This document shows, one piece after another, positions 1 to 5,647 of a DNA stretch of 5,647 bases (its first letter is position 1; each line of letters starts with the position of its first letter). The stretch spans positions 1 to 5,647 of the forward strand of contig JANYAG010000124.1 in NCBI GenBank assembly GCA_025361465.1, written 5' to 3'. A program made the translations under genes and the position numbers. This DNA is from Gemmatimonadota bacterium (lineage in GTDB: Bacteria; Gemmatimonadota; Gemmatimonadetes; Gemmatimonadales; GWC2-71-9). The notes beneath the pieces are model-generated. The model worked only from the letters and a program-made list of their open reading frames with translations, searched no databases and was not told where the DNA came from.

Positions 1-442
1 CGATGGCGAGCCGCTGTGTCATTCCCCGGGAGAACGTCCCGGCGCGGGCGTCGGCACGATGCGACAATCCCACTGCTTCGAGCGCCTGTTGCACCAGTTC
101 GTCAGCTCCCGCAAGACCATGAAGCGCTGCGGCGAACTGCAGGTTTTCCCGGGCAGTGAGGTCGTCGTAGAGGAGTGACTGGTGGGAGAGAAAGCCGATG
201 GTGCCACGGCCGTCGGCGTCGGCGTGCAGGTCGACCCCGCGAACCCGGACTCGGCCCCGGGTGGGTGTCGCGAGCCCCGCCAGAATCCTGAGCAGGGTGG
301 ACTTCCCGGCTCCGTTGGGACCGACCACCAGGACCAGTTCGCCCATGCCGATCGTGAGGTCCACGCCGGAAAGCGCGACCAGGGCCCCGAACCGGCGTTC
401 GAGGCCCTGGGCGAGAATTATCGGGGTCGTGGCTTCCGGCAT
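1..442 (-). CDS. ABC transporter ATP-binding protein, CcmA-like (partial, C-terminus beyond window edge)
   Basis: This is the ATPase subunit of an ABC transporter; it would hydrolyse ATP on the cytoplasmic face to drive a membrane partner that is not in the window. The frame is open from an ATG at 442 to the left edge and gives 147 residues starting MPEATTPIILAQGLERRFGA. The Walker A motif GPNGAGKST is at residues 41-49, the Q-loop glutamine at about 88 (in FLSHQSLLYDD), and a degenerate signature SRGMTQ at about 138-143 stands in for LSGGQ. Walker B and the H-loop lie outside the window. The SHQSLLYDDLTARENL stretch and the SRGM signature resemble proteins annotated as heme exporter ATPase CcmA, but many related exporter ATPases share them, so the substrate is uncertain. 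No Shine-Dalgarno sequence precedes the ATG; a TATACT box 6 nt upstream suggests leaderless expression. It lies 47 bases downstream of the STAS gene on the same strand. Confidence 0.9.
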   Translation of the reverse strand, partial: MPEATTPIILAQGLERRFGALVALSGVDLTIGMGELVLVVGPNGAGKSTLLRILAGLATPTRGRVRVRGVDLHADADGRGTIGFLSHQSLLYDDLTARENLQFAAALHGLAGADELVQQALEAVGLSHRADARAGTFSRGMTQRLAI

Positions 443-448
443 CGGCCA

Positions 449-454
449 AGTATA
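449..454 (-). promoter_or_regulatory. Candidate -10 box (TATACT) for a leaderless ABC ATPase transcript
   Basis: On the minus strand TATACT matches the bacterial -10 consensus TATAAT at five of six positions and ends exactly 6 nt before the ATG at 442, so transcription would start at or next to the A of the start codon. There is no purine-rich Shine-Dalgarno sequence in front of the ATG, which fits a leaderless message. No good -35 hexamer is seen 16-18 nt upstream; a TTGATC lies only 8 nt away, too near to serve. Confidence 0.45.
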
Positions 455-481
455 GCCGACCCGATCAAAATCCCGGACCCG

Positions 482-498
482 GCCGGCGTTCAGCCGGC
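482..498 (-). terminator. GC-rich hairpin over the STAS stop codon, weak terminator candidate
   Basis: GCCGGC, a five-base loop TGAAC (minus strand) and GCCGGC form a 6-bp all-GC stem that includes the TGA stop of the STAS gene at 492-490. The only U-run (four U) starts about 11 nt beyond the stem, so it is not a canonical intrinsic terminator. It lies just upstream of the candidate promoter of the ABC gene, which would suit separation of the two transcripts. GCCGGC is common in GC-rich DNA, so chance is a real alternative. Confidence 0.2.
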
Positions 499-804
499 GG
501 TGGGGGCGAACTGGAAGAGGTCGTCCAGCTTGGTCAGGACCAGGAGGAATTCGAGCTCGGCGCCGACATGCGACAGCATCACCCGCTGCCCGCGGTCGGT
601 GGCGTGGCGCTGCGTCATGACCAGCGCGCTCAACCCGGCCGAATCGACGTCACGGGTGGCGGTGAAATCGACGATGAGCACGCCGCTGCCCCGGGGCATC
701 TCGTCGAGGAAAGCGGTCGCCGACTGGCGAAATGCTTCCCGAGTCTGAAGCCCGAGATTCACGGGAGCCTGCAGTACCCGGCTTGGCGATGCACTGATTG
801 CCAC
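490..804 (-). CDS. Single-domain STAS protein (anti-sigma factor antagonist-like / MlaB-like)
   Basis: The 104-residue product is about the length of one STAS domain, the fold of SpoIIAA/RsbV anti-sigma antagonists and of MlaB. Core features are visible: a strand GVLIVDFTATRDVDSAGLSA at about residues 41-60 with the conserved D-S-x-G-L turn (Asp54, Ser55, Ala56, Gly57, Leu58), then a helix, a strand RVMLSHV at about 74-80, and a C-terminal helix ending in LDDLFQF. In SpoIIAA the turn reads D-S-S-G and the second serine is phosphorylated; here that position is Ala56, so classical kinase/phosphatase partner switching at this site looks impossible, although Ser55 remains. No transmembrane segment or fused domain is seen, so it should be cytoplasmic. 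The start is GTG at 804, supported by a purine-rich GGGAGGGTGG upstream. It is divergent from acs, with an ABC ATPase gene 47 bases downstream. No sigma factor or anti-sigma kinase gene is in view, so its partner is unknown. Confidence 0.85.
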   Translation of the reverse strand: MAISASPSRVLQAPVNLGLQTREAFRQSATAFLDEMPRGSGVLIVDFTATRDVDSAGLSALVMTQRHATDRGQRVMLSHVGAELEFLLVLTKLDDLFQFAPTAG

Positions 805-811
805 GTTCGAA

Positions 812-821
812 CCACCCTCCC
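812..821 (-). promoter_or_regulatory. Ribosome binding site for the STAS gene (supports GTG start)
   Basis: The minus strand reads GGGAGGGTGG. GGAGG ends 11 nt, and GGTGG 7 nt, before the GTG at 804. This is the only good Shine-Dalgarno-like sequence near the gene and favours the GTG over internal methionines, which would delete the first strand of the STAS fold. Confidence 0.6.
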
Positions 822-908
822 AAGTCGCCCCCTGCCGGAGCTTCCGTCACGGCGTCGCGTTGGCGCGAACCGCCCGGATCGGCAGGTGACACCGGGCAAA
901 AGTGCAAG

Positions 909-923
909 AGGTCTGCCAGACCT
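909..923. promoter_or_regulatory. Perfect palindrome, candidate operator
   Basis: AGGTCTG-C-CAGACCT has two 7-base arms around one central base, with the centre 105 bases before the acs ATG and 112 bases before the STAS GTG. The symmetry, short centre and position in a divergent promoter region fit a binding site for a dimeric regulator. No regulator gene is present in the window and I do not recognise the motif as a named operator. As RNA it could not form a normal hairpin unless the innermost pairs opened. Confidence 0.4.
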
Positions 924-981
924 TCCGTGCAGGGAGAGGACAGCGCCGTCTGAGGGGGGACTGTGGCGGGGATGAGACAGG

Positions 982-1004
982 CCCCTTCCCCATCCCCCCG
1001 TCCC
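982..1004 (-). other. G-quadruplex motif (i-motif on the plus strand) in the acs leader
   Basis: The minus strand carries four G-runs of 3, 6, 4 and 4 separated by loops of exactly two bases (AC, AT, AA), which meets the usual G3+N1-7 quadruplex pattern. The plus strand is correspondingly C-rich. The tract ends 16 bases before the acs start codon, is on the acs template strand, and occupies the space where a Shine-Dalgarno sequence would be expected. Whether it folds in the cell is not known from sequence. Confidence 0.5.
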
Positions 1005-1020
1005 GCGCCAGCTTCAGTTC

Positions 1021-2969
<1,949 letters not shown>

Positions 2970-2973
<4 letters not shown>

Positions 2974-4898
2974 ACCTGGATCTGCGCCCCGAGCTCCACC
3001 ACACGATTGGGCGGCAGTCCGAAGTACGCCGCTGCGCTCTGCGCGTTGCGTGACATCACACCGAACAACTTGGCGCGCCACGCCGGCATCCCACCCGCCG
3101 TCTCCGGCGCGCCGGGGCCGCGCGGTGTGACGATCAGCGTCTCGCGGCTGAGGAAGAAGGAGACCTCCTGCATCCGCAACGACGCGGCCTTGCCGTCTTC
3201 TGACGGACGGAGGCTGCCGGCAATCGCCTCGAGGATGGCCGGGATGTCGGCGGTTTCCATGAAACCAAAGCGCGCCACCACCTGATGGAAGCCCTGCCCC
3301 CTGGATTCAACCGTCACGCGGGTGGCCGGGTCCGACAGCGGAATTTCCAGCGTGCTCACCGTCATCAGCACCACGGTTTCGTGCAGCACCTTGTTGTGCT
3401 TGAGGTGGTGCAACAGCACCGGCGGCGCGACATCGGGGATCGACGTCATGAAGACGGCGATCCCCGGCACGCGATGGATCTGCCGCCGTGCGAGGTCGGA
3501 CACGAACAGCCCGATCGGCAGTGAGGTCTCCTGCAGCATCGCGGTGACCTGCGAGCGGCCCTTCTTCCAGGTGCTCATCAACAGGTACAGCACCGCGGCG
3601 GCCGCCAGCGGGAACCAGCCGCCCTCGATGAACTTCACCATGTTGGCACCGAAGAAGGCCAGGTCCACCGCCATGAAGAGCGAGGTGAGGGAGGCCACCT
3701 GCCACATCGGCCACTTCCAGATCGTCCGCTCCACCACGCCGAACAGGATGGTGGTGATCAGCATCGTCCCGGTCACCGCGACGCCGTACGTGGCAGCCAG
3801 GTTATCCGACGAGCGGAACGCCAGCACCAGCGCGACGCAGGCCATCCAGAGCGCACCGTTCACGCCGGGCATGTAGATCTGGCCGATCTCGGTCCGCGAG
3901 GTGTGGATCAGCCGCATCCGCGGGGCAAGCCCGAGCTGCATGGCCTGCTGGGTCAGCGAGAAGGCGCCGGAGATCAACGCCTGCGAGGCGATCACCGCGG
4001 CCATGGTCGAGATGATCACCATCGGATAGAGCGCGAACGGCGGCACCAGCTCGAAGAACGGGTTCCTGAAGGCTTCGGCGTGCGTCAGCAGCCGGGCACC
4101 CTGGCCGAGGTAGTTGAGGGTCAGCGCCGGCAGCACCACCAGCCACCAGGCCAGCCGGATCGGCCGGCGCCCGAAGTGTCCCATGTCGGCATAGAGGGCT
4201 TCGCCGCCGGTGAGGACCAGGAAGACCGACCCGAGCACGAACAGTGATCGCGGTCCGTTGCGCAGCAGGTAGCCGATCGCGTGCGCCGGATTGAGCGCAG
4301 CGAGGACCCCCGGGTACTGCAGGATGCCGTACACGCCGAGGGCGGCGATGCAGGAGAACCAGATGATCATCATCGGCCCGAAGATCGAGCCGACCCCGGC
4401 GGTGCCGCGACGCTGCACGTAGAAGAGCCCGCTGAGCACGACGATCGTCAGCGGGATCACCATCCGCTCGAACGCCGGCGTCGCGACTCGCAGCCCCTCG
4501 ACCGCTGAAAGCACCGAGATGGCGGGCGTGATCACGCCATCGCCATAGAGCAGTGCCGCGCCGAAGATGCCGAGCATGATCAGGATCGAGCGCTTCTTGG
4601 CCTCGGCGCCGGGGCGCACCAGCGCCAGCAGGGCGAGAATTCCTCCCTCGCCCCGGTTGTCGGCGCGCAGCACCAGCGCGATGTACTTGAAGGACACCAC
4701 GAAGTTCAACGACCAGAACACCAGCGACAGCACACCGAGGACGTTTTCAGGCGTCAGCGGCACGGCATGCTTGCCGTTGAAGCACTCCTTGAGTGCATAG
4801 AGCGGCGACGTCCCGATATCGCCGTAGACCACACCCAACGCCGCGAGGGAAAGGCCGGCAAGGACCTTTCCCGAAGGCGGTGTGCGCGATTCGCTCAC
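2970..4898 (-). CDS. kup: Low-affinity potassium uptake protein Kup (KUP/HAK/KT family)
   Basis: An inner-membrane potassium transporter, expected to work as a K+/H+ symporter. At 642 residues it is full length (E. coli Kup is 622). Family motifs are clear: VVYGDIGTSPLYALKE at about 23-38 in the first membrane helix, RADNRGEGG at 78-86, YGDGVITPAISVLSAVEG at 118-135, GGEALYADMGHFGRRPIRLAWW at about 231-252, NYLGQGA at 262-268, and VNGALWMACVALVLAF within the later helices. About twelve hydrophobic segments fill residues 12-440, followed by a soluble C-terminal domain with RVPGIAVFMTS, LKHNKVLHE and the closing PPNRVVELG. Asp27, Asp120 and Glu233 occupy positions of E. coli Asp23, Glu116 and Glu229 (my alignment from memory), which are implicated in transport. 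The start is GTG at 4898, inside GTGA shared with the stop of the upstream gene; with no strong Shine-Dalgarno sequence, it probably depends on coupled translation. The stop overlaps the acs stop. Confidence 0.97.
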
Positions 4899-5593
4899 GG
4901 TTTCTTGGGAGCAGCCTGCGCCGGTGTTGCCAGCGCCGTGAGGGAATCGACCAGCTTGGTCAGCATGTCTGAATTAAGCCCGGTATAGATGCGCCCGCCA
5001 ACCAGGAAGGATGGCGTCTCATTGATGCCCACCTTGGTGCCCTCATCCTGAGAGGCCTGGATCCGTCCCGCAAACTTGGCCGACCGCATGCACCCCAGCC
5101 ACTTGTCGTAGTCCAGCCCGCTGCCCTGCACGATCTCCTTGAAGACCGGCATCGGGTCACCCACCGGCGCCCAGTCGTTCTGCCGGCCGAACAGCAATCC
5201 CTTCACTTCCCAGAACTTCCCCTGCTCATCGGCGCAGGCAGCGGCGTGCGCCGCCACGCGGGTATGGCTATGGAGATTGTCGAGCGGGAAGTCACGGTAC
5301 CGCCAGCGTACCTTGCCGGTCTTGATGAGCGAGGTGGCCACCACGGGCCATTGCACCTGATCGAAGTTGGCACAGCCGGGACATTGGTAATCGGCGTACT
5401 CGGTGATTTCGATGGGCGCGGCGGCGTCACCGATCACATAGCCGTGGAAACCAGCCGTGTCGGCCGTGGTCACGACAGCATTGGCGGGAATCGAGACCGG
5501 CTTGCCGCCCATCAGCTTCGAGGCCAGGAAGACCACCCCGACGACGACCACCACCCCGAACACGATCTGGAAGTTCCGCTGCCCCTGCGCCAT
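4895..5593 (-). CDS. Membrane-anchored DsbA-like thiol:disulfide oxidoreductase
   Basis: A thioredoxin-fold protein that probably forms or reshuffles disulfides in proteins outside the cytoplasmic membrane. From the ATG at 5593 it has 232 residues. Residues 8-28 form one hydrophobic helix without an obvious cleavage site, so it is likely an N-terminal anchor. The active site CPGC is at 71-74 in EITEYADYQCPGC; the cis-proline loop is Thr193-Pro194 in NETPSFLVGG. Two further cysteines, Cys120 (AACADEQGKFWE) and Cys168 (LGCMRS), occur at places common in DsbA/BdbD-type (Thioredoxin_4) proteins and may pair or cycle. The tail ends in alanine, proline and lysine. I prefer this ATG to a GTG at 5623 because GGAGG lies directly before it, and the upstream extension NRNGGG looks like translated binding site. 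The frame stays open to the window edge, so a longer form is not excluded. Its stop overlaps the kup start. A VKOR or DsbB-like partner is not visible. Confidence 0.9.
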   Translation of the reverse strand: MAQGQRNFQIVFGVVVVVGVVFLASKLMGGKPVSIPANAVVTTADTAGFHGYVIGDAAAPIEITEYADYQCPGCANFDQVQWPVVATSLIKTGKVRWRYRDFPLDNLHSHTRVAAHAAACADEQGKFWEVKGLLFGRQNDWAPVGDPMPVFKEIVQGSGLDYDKWLGCMRSAKFAGRIQASQDEGTKVGINETPSFLVGGRIYTGLNSDMLTKLVDSLTALATPAQAAPKKP

Positions 5594-5597
5594 GCCC

Positions 5598-5602
5598 CCT
5601 CC
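5598..5602 (-). promoter_or_regulatory. Ribosome binding site for the DsbA-like gene (decides the start)
   Basis: On the minus strand GGAGG is followed by GGGC and then the ATG at 5593, a 4-nt spacing that is slightly short but within range. It supports the ATG over the in-frame GTG at 5623. Confidence 0.65.
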
Positions 5603-5625
5603 GTTGCGGTTGTCGGCGAGCACGG

Positions 5626-5639
5626 GGCCCGATCGGGCC
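5626..5639. repeat. Perfect 14-base palindrome upstream of the DsbA-like gene
   Basis: GGCCCGATCGGGCC reads the same on both strands and lies 33-46 bases upstream of the DsbA-like ATG. It could be an operator, or, as RNA, a 5-bp stem with a GATC loop from the end of an upstream transcription unit. No U-run follows on the minus strand, so it does not look like an intrinsic terminator. GC-rich palindromes with a CGATCG core are frequent in such genomes, so chance is plausible. Confidence 0.25.
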
Positions 5640-5647
5640 GGCTCGAC

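Larger units (their letters stand above)
805..1020. other. Divergent intergenic region between the STAS gene and acs
   Basis: These 216 bases must hold the control regions of both the leftward STAS gene and rightward acs. I see the STAS ribosome binding site, a 15-base perfect palindrome at 909-923, G-rich runs at 954-959 and 968-971, and a C-rich tract at 982-1004. I see no convincing sigma70-type -35/-10 pair on either strand and no credible small gene. An open frame crossing the region on the minus strand is the antisense shadow of acs. Confidence 0.6.

Noticed and set aside
102..449. A 115-codon minus-strand open frame over the ABC gene
   Set aside because: It is out of frame with the ABC ATPase, whose frame shows Walker A, Q-loop and signature; the product of this one is Arg/Pro/Gly-rich without motifs.
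182..748. A 188-codon plus-strand open frame opposite the ABC and STAS genes
   Set aside because: It crosses two well-supported genes on the other strand and shows no domain or binding site; it is an antisense shadow.
1..804. A complete Mla lipid transport system
   Set aside because: The ATPase has a CcmA-like sequence rather than MlaF features, and no MlaE permease or MCE protein gene is visible.
3322..3876. Plus-strand open frames opposite kup, such as this 184-codon one
   Set aside because: They lie wholly inside the strongly supported kup gene, have no family resemblance and have shadow-type composition.
5594..5623. A GTG start at 5623 extending the DsbA-like protein by ten residues
   Set aside because: The extension would translate the GGAGG binding site that sits properly before the ATG at 5593, and places extra polar residues before the membrane anchor. 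It cannot be fully excluded because the frame has no stop before the window edge.

Overview
This is a high-GC bacterial chromosomal window (well above 60% G+C by eye) with five protein-coding genes and very little non-coding DNA. Nothing looks like phage, insertion sequence, CRISPR or RNA genes. The organism is a Gram-negative-type or otherwise didermic bacterium of a GC-rich phylum. The mix of a CcmA-like ATPase, an anchored CPGC thiol oxidoreductase and GTG starts would fit Gemmatimonadota or a similar group, but this is an impression and not a demonstrated assignment.

Layout from left to right. (1) Positions 1-442, minus strand: N-terminal 147 residues of an ABC transporter ATPase resembling CcmA-type exporters, cut by the window edge and apparently read from a leaderless promoter. 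(2) Positions 490-804, minus strand: a small single-domain STAS protein with a GTG start and a good ribosome binding site. (3) Positions 805-1020: a 216-base divergent intergenic region holding a 15-base perfect palindrome and a C-rich tract whose complement is a strong G-quadruplex motif. (4) Positions 1021-2973, plus strand: complete acetyl-CoA synthetase (acs). (5) Positions 2970-4898, minus strand: complete Kup potassium transporter, whose stop codon interlocks with that of acs in a shared CTAG. (6) Positions 4895-5593, minus strand: a membrane-anchored DsbA/thioredoxin-fold protein whose stop overlaps the GTG start of kup (GTGA), so the two form a translationally coupled pair.

The genes do not form one pathway. 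Acs feeds acetate into central metabolism as acetyl-CoA, Kup imports potassium, the DsbA-like protein acts on cysteines outside the cytoplasmic membrane, and the STAS and ABC proteins form a separate leftward cluster. I find no convincing new multi-gene system. The points most worth a second look are small: the STAS protein lacks the usual phosphoacceptor serine and sits beside an ABC ATPase, the acs upstream region carries a palindrome and a quadruplex motif, and gene ends are packed so tightly that acs and kup have no room for a terminator between them.
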